Part shown: piece after piece, positions 16,369-25,232 of the stretch
How positions within the stretch are numbered: position 1 is the stretch's first letter
Layout of the letters: each line of letters starts with the position of its first letter
Assembly: GCF_016741815.1 (NCBI RefSeq)
Contig: NZ_JAERRJ010000003.1
Span: 62,001-126,000 of the forward strand
Direction: 5' to 3'
Source of the DNA: Nocardia acididurans
GTDB taxonomy: Bacteria; Actinomycetota; Actinomycetes; Mycobacteriales; Mycobacteriaceae
DNA length: 64,000 nucleotides
Position numbers and translations under genes: made by a program
Notes under the pieces: generated by a model
Told to the model about the DNA's origin: nothing
Database searches by the model: none
What the model saw: only the letters and a program-made list of their open reading frames with translations

Positions 16369-17913
16369 TCAGCCGTGCCGGAGCACGGTCAGCGTGGCCA
16401 TCAGCTTGTCGATCTTGGCCGTGCGGGCGAAGGTGGTGAGCGCCAGCAGGGGCGGAAGCCGCCGGTGTGCGATGGATTTCGCGTAGGTGAACTCCTTGAG
16501 CCCGTCCGGGCCGTGGATGCGGCCGAATCCGGAGTCGCCGACACCGCCGAACGGCAGGTCGGGCAGGGCGGCGAACAGGTACACCAGGTTGACGCCGGTC
16601 ATGCCGGAGCGGATGCGCCGCGCCAGTTCCTGACCGCGCTGCTTGGCGAATACGGCCGCGCCGAGACCGTAGCGGGAGTTGTTGGCCAGCGTGACGGCCT
16701 CGTCCATATCGCGAACCTTGTTGACCGCCAGGGTCGGTCCGAAGGTCTCCTCGGTCATGGCGATCGAATCCTCGGGCACGTCGACCAGTACCGTGGGCTG
16801 CACCAGGCGCTCACCCACCGCGCCGAGACCGCCGACGAGCGCACGCGCGCCCCGGCTCAGCGCGTCGGTGATGTGATCGGCCACCACGCGCGGCTGCGAC
16901 GGCATGGTCATGGGGCCGATCTGGGCCTCCGGGTCGTCGCCCGCGCGCAGGTTCTTCGCCAGATCGGTGAGCTTGGCGACGAATTCGTCGTAGACATGCT
17001 CGTGGACGTACACCCGCTCGGTGCCGATGCAGGCCTGCCCGGCGTTCGAAAGCCCGCCCCACACAGCGGCTTCGGCGGCGGCGTCCAGGTCGGCGTCGGC
17101 GTCCACCAGCAGGACGTCCTTGCCGCCCGCCTCGATCAGCACCGGGGTGAGGGTTTCCGCGCAGGCGGCCATGACCTTCTTGCCGGTGTTCGTGGATCCG
17201 GTGAAGGCGATCTTGTCGACGCCCGAACGGCACAGTGCCGCACCGGTTTCGCCGAGCCCGGTCACCAGCTGCAGCACCGGATGCTCGGGCACCACCTGCG
17301 CGAAGGCGTCCACCAGCCACTTGCCGACGCCCGGGGTGAACTCACTGGGCTTGAACACCACCGCGTTCCCGGCGGCCAGCGCGTACGCGATCGACCCCAT
17401 GGGCGTGAACACCGGGAAGTTCCACGGCCCGATCACGCCGATCACGCCCAGCGGCAGGTACTCCACCGAGGCGCCCAGATCAGCGGCCATGACCCCGGTG
17501 CGAACCTTCTTGCGGCCCAGCACCTTCCGCGCATTCCCCGCCGCCCACGCCAGATGGTCGAGCATCATCACGATCTCGAGCTGCGCGTCGGAGGTGGGCT
17601 TACCGGTCTCCAGATGCGAGATATCGGCGAGCTGCGCCATCCGGCGGGCGATGACGCCACGCCACTGCTTCAACCGCTCCCCGCGCTCCTCGAAGCTCAG
17701 CGCACCCCACCACTGCGCGGCTGCCCTTGCGCGAGCCACGGTTTCGTCCACCTGTGCGGCGCTGAACACCGGATGGGTGCCGACCACGTCACCGGAGGCG
17801 GGGTCGAGCGAATCGAAGGTCGGGGTAACGGCGCCGGCCTGCGCGGCGGTGGTCTGTTCGGCGGTGCTCACGGCTGCTCCCAGGTTTTCGGTACGACTGT
17901 CGGCGGCGGACAT
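16369..17913 (-). CDS. NAD(P)-dependent aldehyde dehydrogenase (succinic-semialdehyde-DH-like)
   Basis: 514 residues of the ALDH superfamily. Visible are IGPWNFPVFTPMGSIAYALA with the catalytic Asn, KPSEFTPG, FTGSTNTGKKV, LIEAGGKDVLLVD (general base Glu) and the nucleophile Cys in NAGQACIGTERVYV. The ATG at 17913 overlaps the stop of the upstream GMC gene (TGATG), so the two are translationally coupled. In this operon it should oxidise the aldehyde formed by the GMC enzyme to the acid later activated by the FadD-type ligase. The true substrate is unknown. Confidence 0.92.
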   Translation of the reverse strand: MSAADSRTENLGAAVSTAEQTTAAQAGAVTPTFDSLDPASGDVVGTHPVFSAAQVDETVARARAAAQWWGALSFEERGERLKQWRGVIARRMAQLADISHLETGKPTSDAQLEIVMMLDHLAWAAGNARKVLGRKKVRTGVMAADLGASVEYLPLGVIGVIGPWNFPVFTPMGSIAYALAAGNAVVFKPSEFTPGVGKWLVDAFAQVVPEHPVLQLVTGLGETGAALCRSGVDKIAFTGSTNTGKKVMAACAETLTPVLIEAGGKDVLLVDADADLDAAAEAAVWGGLSNAGQACIGTERVYVHEHVYDEFVAKLTDLAKNLRAGDDPEAQIGPMTMPSQPRVVADHITDALSRGARALVGGLGAVGERLVQPTVLVDVPEDSIAMTEETFGPTLAVNKVRDMDEAVTLANNSRYGLGAAVFAKQRGQELARRIRSGMTGVNLVYLFAALPDLPFGGVGDSGFGRIHGPDGLKEFTYAKSIAHRRLPPLLALTTFARTAKIDKLMATLTVLRHG

Positions 17914-19514
17914 CAGGCGTTCCCGCCGCGAATGAGGTCGGCGGCCTTCTCGCCCACCATGATCGTGGCGGCGTTGGTGTTGCCGCGCGGGACGACCGGC
18001 ATGATCGAGGCGTCGGCCACGCGCAGGTTGTCGATGCCGCGGACGCGCAGTCGCGGGTCCACGACGGCGTTCTCGCCCGCACCCATGGAGCAGGTGGCGA
18101 CCGGATGGTAGAGGGTCTGGGTCCAGGCGCGGATGTGGTCGGCCAGGTCGTCGTCGCTGACGCCGTCGACGCGACCGGGCAGGTAGGGCTGATCCAGGTA
18201 GCGGCCGAAGGAGCTGTCCCGGGCGATCTCGAGGACGCGGCGGCTGCCCGCGATCACGGCGGCCATATCGATCGGATTCTCGAAGTAGGCGGGGTCCATC
18301 GACGGCTTCCACGCCGGGTCGGCCGAGCGCAGCCGCAGGCTGCCGCGACTGGCCACGTTCACCAGGGTCACTCCGGCGGTGAACATCTGGCCGACGGGCT
18401 CGCGGAATCCGTTGTCGTAGAAGCCGGTCGGGGCCACGTGGATCTGGATGTCGGGTGCGGCCAGGCCGTCGCGGGAGGCGAAGAACGCGCCGCCCTCACC
18501 GACATTCGAGGAGAGCGGACCGCGGCCGGTCAGCTTCCACTGCATGAGGCGGGCGGGATTGGAGTAATCGGTCAGGTCCGAGGTACCCCTGGTGCGCCAC
18601 AGGAACGGTGTCACCGGGTGGTCGTGCAGATTCTCGCCGACGGGCAGGTCCACCACCGGGTCGATACCGTGCTCGCGCAGGTGCGCGGCCGGGCCGATAC
18701 CCGAAAGCATCAGCAGCTGCGGCGAATTGATCGCGCCGCCGGACAGGATGACCTCGGAGTCGGCGTACGCGACCAGCTCCTGACCGCGCTGCCGGTACGA
18801 GACACCCACGGCGCGAGTGCCTTCCAGCACCACGCCGGTGGCGAGGGCGAAGGTGCGCACGGTCAGGTTGGACCGGTCGAGCGCGGGTCGCAGATACGCG
18901 TCGGCCGTGGACCAGCGCCGGCCGTTCTTGCAGGTCACCTGGTAGCGCCCCGCGCCCTCCTGCTCCGCGCCGTTGAAGTCGTCATTGCGCTTGAGCCCGT
19001 GCGCGACGGCCGCGTCGATCCAGCCCTCGGTGAGTTCGTGGGTGTAGCTGCGATCCTCCACGTGCAGGGGGCCGTCCCCGCCGTGGAAGCGGTCGCGCAG
19101 GCGCGTATTCGATTCGGCGCGAACGAAATACGGGAGCACATCGTCGTAGCCCCAGCCTTCGGCCCCGAAATCGTCACGCCAGGAGTCGAAGTCGGCGCGA
19201 TTGCCGCGAATGTAGATCATGGCGTTCATGGACGAGCAGCCGCCGAGCGCCTTCATGCGCGGCCAGAAGGCTTTCCGGCCCGCCATATGCTTCTGTTCGA
19301 CGGTCTCGTAGTTCCAGTCCCACTTGGTCTTGAACAGCTGCGGGAAGGCGGCGGGGATGCTGATCTCGTCGGCGTCGTCGGCGCCGCCGGCCTCGAGCAA
19401 CAGCACCGAAACCGCGGGATCCTCCGACAGCCGTGCGGCCAGCACCGCACCGGCGCTCCCCGCTCCGACGATCACGTAGTCGAAGCGTGTCTGCTCGCTC
19501 AAGGTTCTCCTCAC
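17913..19514 (-). CDS. GMC-family FAD-dependent alcohol/choline dehydrogenase
   Basis: 533 residues. The FAD-binding GAGSAGAVLAARLSEDP is at the N-terminus, followed by GGCSSMNAMIYIRGNRADF. The second GMC signature is SGGAINSPQLLMLSGIGP. The C-terminal catalytic region holds HPVATCSMG and RVADASIMPVVPRGNTNAA. It oxidises primary alcohols, and choline, long-chain or polyether alcohols are all possible. GTG at 19514 is used; TTG at 19502 after AGGAGA is a real alternative. First gene of the operon and divergent from the AraC gene at 19654. Confidence 0.92.
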   Translation of the reverse strand: MRRTLSEQTRFDYVIVGAGSAGAVLAARLSEDPAVSVLLLEAGGADDADEISIPAAFPQLFKTKWDWNYETVEQKHMAGRKAFWPRMKALGGCSSMNAMIYIRGNRADFDSWRDDFGAEGWGYDDVLPYFVRAESNTRLRDRFHGGDGPLHVEDRSYTHELTEGWIDAAVAHGLKRNDDFNGAEQEGAGRYQVTCKNGRRWSTADAYLRPALDRSNLTVRTFALATGVVLEGTRAVGVSYRQRGQELVAYADSEVILSGGAINSPQLLMLSGIGPAAHLREHGIDPVVDLPVGENLHDHPVTPFLWRTRGTSDLTDYSNPARLMQWKLTGRGPLSSNVGEGGAFFASRDGLAAPDIQIHVAPTGFYDNGFREPVGQMFTAGVTLVNVASRGSLRLRSADPAWKPSMDPAYFENPIDMAAVIAGSRRVLEIARDSSFGRYLDQPYLPGRVDGVSDDDLADHIRAWTQTLYHPVATCSMGAGENAVVDPRLRVRGIDNLRVADASIMPVVPRGNTNAATIMVGEKAADLIRGGNA

Positions 19515-19527
19515 ATCCTCCCCCCGA

Positions 19528-19549
19528 CACCGTGACGGCGGTCACGGTG
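19528..19549. promoter_or_regulatory. 22-bp palindrome with a CRP/GlxR-like core
   Basis: CACCGTGAC-GGCG-GTCACGGTG is a perfect 9-bp inverted repeat. The inner 16-mer (19531-19546) has the layout CGTGA-N6-TCACG, two outer bases away from the CRP/GlxR consensus TGTGA-N6-TCACA. It lies 14 bases upstream of the GMC operon start and about 105 upstream of the AraC gene. Binding by a cAMP receptor protein or a local regulator is possible. Confidence 0.5.
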
Positions 19550-19605
19550 GGTTGGGACCGAGGGTAAAGCGGGCAAACGGGAGATCCCACGTCCGGGAGG
19601 GCCGC

Positions 19606-19621
19606 ATTTTTGATATTTTTG
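19606..19621 (+). promoter_or_regulatory. Direct repeat ATTTTTG-AT-ATTTTTG upstream of the AraC gene
   Basis: Two identical 7-mers spaced by two bases stand out as AT-rich in a GC-rich context, 33 bases before the AraC start. Direct repeats are typical of AraC-type binding. They could equally be the promoter itself. Confidence 0.3.
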
Positions 19622-19653
19622 GCCAGAGGGAATATCGACGCGACGAGGTGATC

Positions 19654-20682
19654 ATGAGCGTCCTCACGGCGCTGCGCGCGCCGACCAGCGCCCTGCTGGT
19701 CACCCGGCTCGCCGCCGAACACGGCATGACCGAAGCGGAATGCCTGCGCCACACCGGCTTACGCGGCGAAGACCTGCGCAAGCCGGGCACACTGGTGACC
19801 GGATCGCAGGAGATCGCGCTCATCACCAACGTCCTGCGCTCGGTACCCGGCACCATCGGGCTCGGCCTGGCCGCGGGCGTGCGGTATCACGCCACCGCGC
19901 ACGGTATCTGGGGATACGCGCTCATCGCCAGCCAGTCCATCCGCGATGCCGTCGACGTCGGACTGCGATTCCTGGACCTGTCGTACTCGTTCTGCCGCAT
20001 CACCGCGGAGATATCGGGCAGCGAACTGTCCCTGGTGATCGAACCCGCGGTGACCGATCCGCTGGTCGCGCGGTTCGTGGCCGAACGCGATATCGGCGTC
20101 ATCACCACCCTGCACCGCGATATCTCCGGCCCCGACGCCCGCCTGCACGCGGTCCGGCTGGCCTACCCCGAACCGGATCCGGACACCGCCCACACCATCG
20201 CCGAAACCCTCTCCGTCACACCGAAATACGGATGCGACGGCTACGCGGCCATCTTCGACCTGAACATGGTGGACGACCCGCTGCCCCTCGCGGACCCCTA
20301 TACGGCCGATCAGATCTACCGGCAGTGCCGGGAACTGGCCGATCAGCGCCGCGCCCTCACCGGCACCGCGGGCCAGGTCCGCGACGTCCTGTTCACTCAG
20401 CCACGCGGCCCGCTCACCGAACCCGAAGTAGCTGCCGCCCTGCATCTTTCGACGCGAACCCTGCGCCGCCAACTAGCCACCGAGGGCCACTCCTACCGCT
20501 CCCTGGTCGACGAGGTCCGCAACACCCTGGCCTGCGAACTGCTCTCCGGCACCGACCTCCCCACCGCCACCATCGCCGACCGCCTCGGCTACTCCGAATC
20601 CGCCAGCTTCACCCGCGCCTTCCAGCGCTGGAACGGCGTCTCCCCTCTCCGGTGGCGCAAAGCCCAGCGCCTCGAACAGTGA
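19654..20682 (+). CDS. AraC-family regulator with arabinose-binding-like N-terminal domain
   Basis: 342 residues. The N-terminal half is the Arabinose_bd/OruR-like domain (HGIWGYALIASQSIRDAVDV). The C-terminal AraC HTH spans about 245-340 (LTEPEVAAALHLSTRTLRRQL and IADRLGYSESASFTRAFQRW). ATG at 19654 after CGAGGTG. Divergent from the alcohol dehydrogenase/aldehyde dehydrogenase/acyl-CoA ligase operon, for which it is the probable activator (position-based). Its stop codon lies in the loop and arm of a perfect terminator hairpin. Confidence 0.92.
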   Translation: MSVLTALRAPTSALLVTRLAAEHGMTEAECLRHTGLRGEDLRKPGTLVTGSQEIALITNVLRSVPGTIGLGLAAGVRYHATAHGIWGYALIASQSIRDAVDVGLRFLDLSYSFCRITAEISGSELSLVIEPAVTDPLVARFVAERDIGVITTLHRDISGPDARLHAVRLAYPEPDPDTAHTIAETLSVTPKYGCDGYAAIFDLNMVDDPLPLADPYTADQIYRQCRELADQRRALTGTAGQVRDVLFTQPRGPLTEPEVAAALHLSTRTLRRQLATEGHSYRSLVDEVRNTLACELLSGTDLPTATIADRLGYSESASFTRAFQRWNGVSPLRWRKAQRLEQ

Positions 20683-20694
20683 GGCGCTGGGCTT
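20660..20694. terminator. Perfect 14-bp hairpin overlapping the AraC stop codon
   Basis: AAGCCCAGCGCCTC (20660-20673) pairs completely with GAGGCGCTGGGCTT (20681-20694) around a 7-base loop. The stop codon 20680-20682 lies inside. It separates this gene from the convergent gnd and can act in both directions, although the T-tract is weak. Confidence 0.7.
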
Positions 20695-20706
20695 CGAATT
20701 CCTTTG

Positions 20707-22149
20707 TTACGCCTGGACTTCGCTGCGGTCACCGCTCCAGAGGGTGTGGTACTTGCCCTCGGCGTCGATGCGCTCGTAGGTGTGCGCGCCGAAGAAGTCG
20801 CGCTGGCCCTGGGTCAGCGCGGCCGGGAGGCGCTCGGCGCGCAGGGCGTCGTAGTAGGACAGCGACGACGCGAAGGCGGGGACGGGGATGCCGAGCAGGG
20901 TGGCGGTGGCCACCACGCGACGCCAGGAGTCGATGGCGGTTTCGATGGCCTCACGGAAGTACGGGGCCAGGATCAGGCTCGGCAGTTCGGGATTCGCCTC
21001 GTACGCCTCCTTGATGCGGTTCAGGAAGCGGGCGCGGATGATGCAGCCGCCGCGCCAGATGGTGGCCAGGTCACCGGGATTCAGGTTCCAGTCGTATTCG
21101 GCGCTGCCCGCGGCGATCTGGTCGAAGCCCTGCGCGTAGGCGACGATCTTCGAGGCGTAGAGGGCCTGGCGGATGTCCTCGGTGAACTGCGCGACGTCCG
21201 TGGGCTTGTCGGCCAGGGTGCCCGAGGCCAGGCCCTGCGCGGCCTTGCGCTGGGCACGCGAGCCGGAGATGGCGCGGGCGAACACAGCCTCGGCGATACC
21301 GGTCACCGGGATGCCCAGATCCAGCGCGGACTTGACCGTCCAGCGGCCGGTGCCCTTCTGCTCGGCGGCGTCCACGATCACATCCACGAGGGGCTTGCCG
21401 GTCTTGGCGTCGACCTGGTTCAGCACCTCGGCGGTGATCTCCACCAGGTAGGACTCCAGATCACCGGAGTTCCAGTCGGTGAACACGTCGGCGATCTGCT
21501 TGGCGTCGAAGCCGAGCGCATCACGGAACAGGTTGTACGCCTCGCCGATGAGCTGCATATCGGCGTACTCGATGCCGTTGTGCACCATCTTCACGAAGTG
21601 CCCGGACCCGTCCGGGCCGATGTGGGTGCAGCAGGGGGTGCCGTCGACCTGCGCCGCAATGGATTCCAGCATGGGACCCAGCGACTCGTAGGACTCCTTC
21701 GGCCCGCCCGGCATGATGGCGGGGCCGTTCAGCGCGCCCTCCTCGCCGCCGGAGATGCCCGCGCCCACGAAGTTCAGCCCGCGCGCGGCCATGGCCGCCT
21801 CGCGGCGGATGGTGTCGGTGTAGAGGGCGTTGCCGCCGTCGATGATGATGTCGCCCGGCTCCATGGCGTCGGCGAGCTCCTCGATCACGGCGTCGGTGGC
21901 GTCGCCCGCCTTCACCATGATCAGCACGCGGCGCGGCTTCTCCAGCGCGGCCACGAACTCCTCGACGGTCTCGGTGCGCACGAAGTCGCCGTCGCCGCCG
22001 TGCTCGGCCAGCAGCGCGTCGGTCTTGGCGACACTGCGGTTGTGCAGGGCAACGGTGTACCCGTTACGCGCGAAGTTCCGGGCGATATTGCTGCCCATGA
22101 CCGCCAGGCCGGTGACGCCGATCTGGGCGCGAGCTTCCGAGGTCGCCAT
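20707..22149 (-). CDS. gnd: 6-phosphogluconate dehydrogenase (decarboxylating)
   Basis: 480 residues, the long bacterial/eukaryotic form. N-terminal NADP site GVTGLAVMGSNIARNFARNG, then GAGISGGEEGALNGPAIMPGG and the catalytic Lys/Asn/His region GHFVKMVHNGIEYADMQLI. C-terminal domain includes NLNPGDLATIWRGGCIIRA and RDFFGAHTYERID. Oxidises 6-phosphogluconate to ribulose-5-phosphate in the pentose phosphate pathway, giving NADPH. The ATG at 22149 begins the conserved N-terminus; longer upstream extension is not family-like. Confidence 0.97.
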   Translation of the reverse strand: MATSEARAQIGVTGLAVMGSNIARNFARNGYTVALHNRSVAKTDALLAEHGGDGDFVRTETVEEFVAALEKPRRVLIMVKAGDATDAVIEELADAMEPGDIIIDGGNALYTDTIRREAAMAARGLNFVGAGISGGEEGALNGPAIMPGGPKESYESLGPMLESIAAQVDGTPCCTHIGPDGSGHFVKMVHNGIEYADMQLIGEAYNLFRDALGFDAKQIADVFTDWNSGDLESYLVEITAEVLNQVDAKTGKPLVDVIVDAAEQKGTGRWTVKSALDLGIPVTGIAEAVFARAISGSRAQRKAAQGLASGTLADKPTDVAQFTEDIRQALYASKIVAYAQGFDQIAAGSAEYDWNLNPGDLATIWRGGCIIRARFLNRIKEAYEANPELPSLILAPYFREAIETAIDSWRRVVATATLLGIPVPAFASSLSYYDALRAERLPAALTQGQRDFFGAHTYERIDAEGKYHTLWSGDRSEVQA

Positions 22150-22501
22150 GAAAGAGCCTCTCTCCGTTCGACAGGTGAAGTAGCGTTCCGCGCGAACCGG
22201 GTCCGGCGGGGCATCCCGGAAAGCCTTCCATGACGCCTGACCTTTTCTACCCCGTCCCCTCCGACCCCGAACACCCGCCCGTACCCCGCCACCGGGAAGA
22301 CGGCCGAGCCCGCGACTCGGCAACCGCCCGGCACCGGGGACACGATGTGACCCCGGCTGCGGCTGACCGGCCGGGCTCGCAGGACCGGGTCATCGGCGCG
22401 GGCGCGCGTGGATGTGATCCGGTTCACGGTGGCGGACCGTCACGTTCGGCGCGGTTGATATGTCTAACGGGTTGTCCACCAACGATCCGAGGATGTGCAC
22501 G
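22150..22501. other. 352-base divergent intergenic region (gnd / epimerase)
   Basis: No convincing gene is visible. It must hold the promoters of gnd and of the epimerase gene. One CRP/GlxR-like site is annotated separately at 22413-22428. No other strong repeat or terminator was noticed. Confidence 0.5.
22413..22428. promoter_or_regulatory. CRP/GlxR-like site TGTGA-N6-TCACG
   Basis: TGTGATCCGGTTCACG matches nine of ten fixed positions of TGTGA-N6-TCACA. It lies 74 bases upstream of the epimerase start, a usual place for CRP-type control. Predicted only by pattern. Confidence 0.45.
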
Positions 22502-23410
22502 ATGAGAGTTCTGCTCGCAGGGGCCACCGGGGCCATCGGCCGGCCGCTGACCCGCGCGCTGATCGCCAACGGCCACGAGGTGCTCGCCGTGGCGCGACGG
22601 GCGGAGACCGCGCAGGCCGCGACCGCGCTGGGGGCCGAGGTGGTTCGCGCCGACGCCATGGATCGGGACGGGCTGCTGCGGGCGCTCGACGGGCTGCGCG
22701 CCGACGCCGTGATTCATGAGCTGACCGCGCTGACCGCGCCGAAGCGGACCCTCGACGAGAACGATCCCAGCACGCTGCTGCGCACCCGGGGCACCGCGAA
22801 TCTGCTGGCGGCTGCCGAAATCCTCGGGGCGGGAAGGTTTCTCACGCAGTCGATGGCGCTCGGGTACGGCTACACCGATCACGGGGACCGGGTCCGCGAC
22901 GAATCCGATCCGTTCGCCGTGCGCAACGGCAATGTCGCCGATTTCGTGATCGACGGCCTGCGCTCCACCGAGGAGCAGGCGTTCGCGGCCGGGCACGTCG
23001 ACGGGATCGCGTTGCGCTACGGGCTCTTCTACGGTCCGGGCACCTGGTTCGATGCCACGCCGGGCAGCCGCCCCACCCCGGTGCCGTGGAACGGCGGCGG
23101 GCTGGTGCCGTGGATTCATGTGGCGGACGCGGCGGCGGCCACGGTCGCCGCTCTGGAGCGCGGCAGCGGCGGGCAGGCGTACAACATCGTCGACGACCGG
23201 CCCGCGCGCTGGGGCGAGGTCGCCGCGGCGGCGCGCGGCGGTCGTGCGGTGCGGCTGCCGGGCCGGGCGCTGCGGCTGATGGTGCCGTACTTCGGACCGC
23301 TCATGGTGGACACCGTGCTGCGGGTATCGAATACCAGGGCCCGGCGCGAATTGGGTTGGACGCCCGGCTATCCGAGCTATCGCGAGGGTCTGGCGGCCGC
23401 GCGGCCGTGA
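22502..23410 (+). CDS. NAD-dependent epimerase/dehydratase family protein
   Basis: 302 residues of the extended-SDR type. The Rossmann motif GATGAIGRP is at the N-terminus, the YGLFYGPG segment and WIHVADAAAATVAALE follow, and the C-terminus has NTRARRELGWTPGYPSYREG, typical of sugar-nucleotide-epimerase-like proteins. The usual YxxxK is not plainly visible (QSMALGYGYTD is in its place), so the enzyme may be an atypical reductase rather than an epimerase. The ATG at 22502 begins the Rossmann strand. Transcribed toward the LysR gene 176 bases away. Confidence 0.85.
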   Translation: MRVLLAGATGAIGRPLTRALIANGHEVLAVARRAETAQAATALGAEVVRADAMDRDGLLRALDGLRADAVIHELTALTAPKRTLDENDPSTLLRTRGTANLLAAAEILGAGRFLTQSMALGYGYTDHGDRVRDESDPFAVRNGNVADFVIDGLRSTEEQAFAAGHVDGIALRYGLFYGPGTWFDATPGSRPTPVPWNGGGLVPWIHVADAAAATVAALERGSGGQAYNIVDDRPARWGEVAAAARGGRAVRLPGRALRLMVPYFGPLMVDTVLRVSNTRARRELGWTPGYPSYREGLAAARP

Positions 23411-23586
23411 GCTCCGGTCCGCTGCCTGCGGCTCCGAGCTTCGGCGCACCGCTCGACGCGCGCGGGGCCGCCCGCCCGCGGTGTCAACCCGTCAATATCG
23501 GCTGCTGTCCCCGACCGTGTGACATGCGAGGATGATTCGTCATGTTTCGGAGCGCGGGACTCACAGTGGGATCGAGGTGAGCACGA

Positions 23587-24489
23587 GTGCTCGAACGCGT
23601 GGAGATCGAGGTGTTCCTGACCCTCGCGGAGGAATTGCATTTCGGCCGCACGGCCGAACGCCTGCTGGTGACCACCAGCCGGGTCAGCCAGATCATCGGG
23701 AAACTCGAACGCCGGGTCGGCGCACCGCTTTTCGACCGCACCAGCCGTTCGGTGCGGCTGACGCCGATCGGTGAGCAGTTGCGCGCGGATCTGCGCCCCG
23801 CCTACGAGCAGCTGGGCGCCGGGTTGAAGCGCGCCATCGCCAGCGGGCAGGGGCTCACGGGCACCCTGCGGGTCGGTTACTCCACGCTGTGGTGCGGCGA
23901 CCTGGTGGTGCGGACCGCCGACCGGTTCCGAATCCTGCACCCGGGCTGCGCGATTCACATTCAGGAGGTGCAGCTCACCGATCCGCTCGGGCCGCTGCGC
24001 ACCGGACGGCTCGACGTGCAGCTGACCGAACTCCCCATCGAGGAGCCGGATATCGTGCGCGGCCCGCTCGTGTACTCGGAGCCGCGCGCCCTCATCGTAC
24101 CCGCGAATCATCGCCTGGCCGACCATGATTCGGTCTCGCTGGAGGATCTCGCCGATCAGACGCTGCTGTCGATGAGCGGTGAGTCGATCCCGCCGTACTG
24201 GCTCGAACACCACTATCCACGCCATACGCCGTCGGGCCGCGGCATCCGCCACGGCGATCCGATCCTCTACTGGCAGGAAGTGCTGGCGCACATCGCCGTC
24301 GGGCGCGGAGTGTCGGTGGCCGCCGCACGGGGTGCGCACTATTACACCCGCCCCGGCATCGTGTTCGTGCCGTTCCGGGACGCGCCCACCATCGACTACG
24401 GATTGCTGTGGCGCGTCGACAACGATGACAACGTCCTGGTCCGGGCTTTCGCCGACGCGCTTCTCGAGCAGCGCGCCGGCGAACGCTAG
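23587..24489 (+). CDS. LysR-family transcriptional regulator
   Basis: 300 residues. The winged HTH is at about 1-62: VEIEVFLTLAEELHFGRTAERL, then SRVSQIIGKLERRVGAPLFDRTS and VRLTPIG. A LysR substrate-binding domain follows (GTLRVGYS). GTG at 23587. Convergent with the RibD-C gene (four bases apart) and downstream of the epimerase gene. The target is not evident because no divergent partner gene lies next to it. Confidence 0.92.
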   Translation: MLERVEIEVFLTLAEELHFGRTAERLLVTTSRVSQIIGKLERRVGAPLFDRTSRSVRLTPIGEQLRADLRPAYEQLGAGLKRAIASGQGLTGTLRVGYSTLWCGDLVVRTADRFRILHPGCAIHIQEVQLTDPLGPLRTGRLDVQLTELPIEEPDIVRGPLVYSEPRALIVPANHRLADHDSVSLEDLADQTLLSMSGESIPPYWLEHHYPRHTPSGRGIRHGDPILYWQEVLAHIAVGRGVSVAAARGAHYYTRPGIVFVPFRDAPTIDYGLLWRVDNDDNVLVRAFADALLEQRAGER

Positions 24490-24493
24490 CGGA

Positions 24494-25123
24494 CTACACC
24501 GCCGCGCCCGCCTCGGCATCGAGCGCGAGCGTGCCGTAGCCGAGGCCGGGGGTGGTCTCGTACACGGCGTAGACGATCCCCGCCGGGGTGGTGCTGGTCC
24601 TGGTGAGTTTCAGTCCGGCGGCGACGGTTCCGGGCGTGAACAGCCGCTTGCCCGCACCCAGCACCACGGGGAAGATCAGCAGCCGGTATTCGTCGATCAG
24701 CCCGGCGCGCTGCAGCGTTCCGATCAGATCGCTGCTGCCCTGCACCAGGATCTCGCCCTCGGTGCTCGCCTTGAGTTCCGCGATGGTCTGTGCCGCTTCA
24801 CCTTTCAGCACGACCGTATTGTTCCAGTCGGCCGTCTCGAGGCTGCGGGACGCGACGTACTTGCGCATGCCGTTGATCTGCGCGCCCTCCTCACCCTCCA
24901 CATGCGGCCAGTGGCCGGAGAGGATGTCGTAGGACTTGCGGCCCAGCAGCATGGCGTCCGCCGTCGCGAACACCTCGCCGATGATCGCGCCCATGGCCTC
25001 GTCGGCGAAGGGCACCAGCCAGCCACCGTGCGCGAAGTCGTCGGAGTCGTCCTCGCCCGGACCGCCCGGCCCCTGCATGACACCGTCCAGCGACACGAAG
25101 GTCGATACGACCAGCCTGCTCAT
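24494..25123 (-). CDS. Dihydrofolate reductase family protein (RibD C-terminal domain)
   Basis: 209 residues. The start MSRLVVSTFVSLDGVMQGPGG, the segment ADAMLLGRKSYDILSGHWP and the NADPH region GEILVQGSSDLIGTLQ are typical of stand-alone RibD_C/YyaP-type reductases. Substrate unknown; folate is not implied. ATG at 25123. Convergent with the LysR gene and 109 bases from the SnoaL-like gene on the same strand. Confidence 0.9.
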   Translation of the reverse strand: MSRLVVSTFVSLDGVMQGPGGPGEDDSDDFAHGGWLVPFADEAMGAIIGEVFATADAMLLGRKSYDILSGHWPHVEGEEGAQINGMRKYVASRSLETADWNNTVVLKGEAAQTIAELKASTEGEILVQGSSDLIGTLQRAGLIDEYRLLIFPVVLGAGKRLFTPGTVAAGLKLTRTSTTPAGIVYAVYETTPGLGYGTLALDAEAGAAV

Positions 25124-25232
25124 TTTCGCTCCTCGAAGGTTGTTTTTCCGGCCGGTCGGCCGGTGAGATCAACTCTGCGGCAACCGATTCGGCCGAACAA
25201 GCAAGGTTCGAGCAACGATCCGTTGAGTGCGG

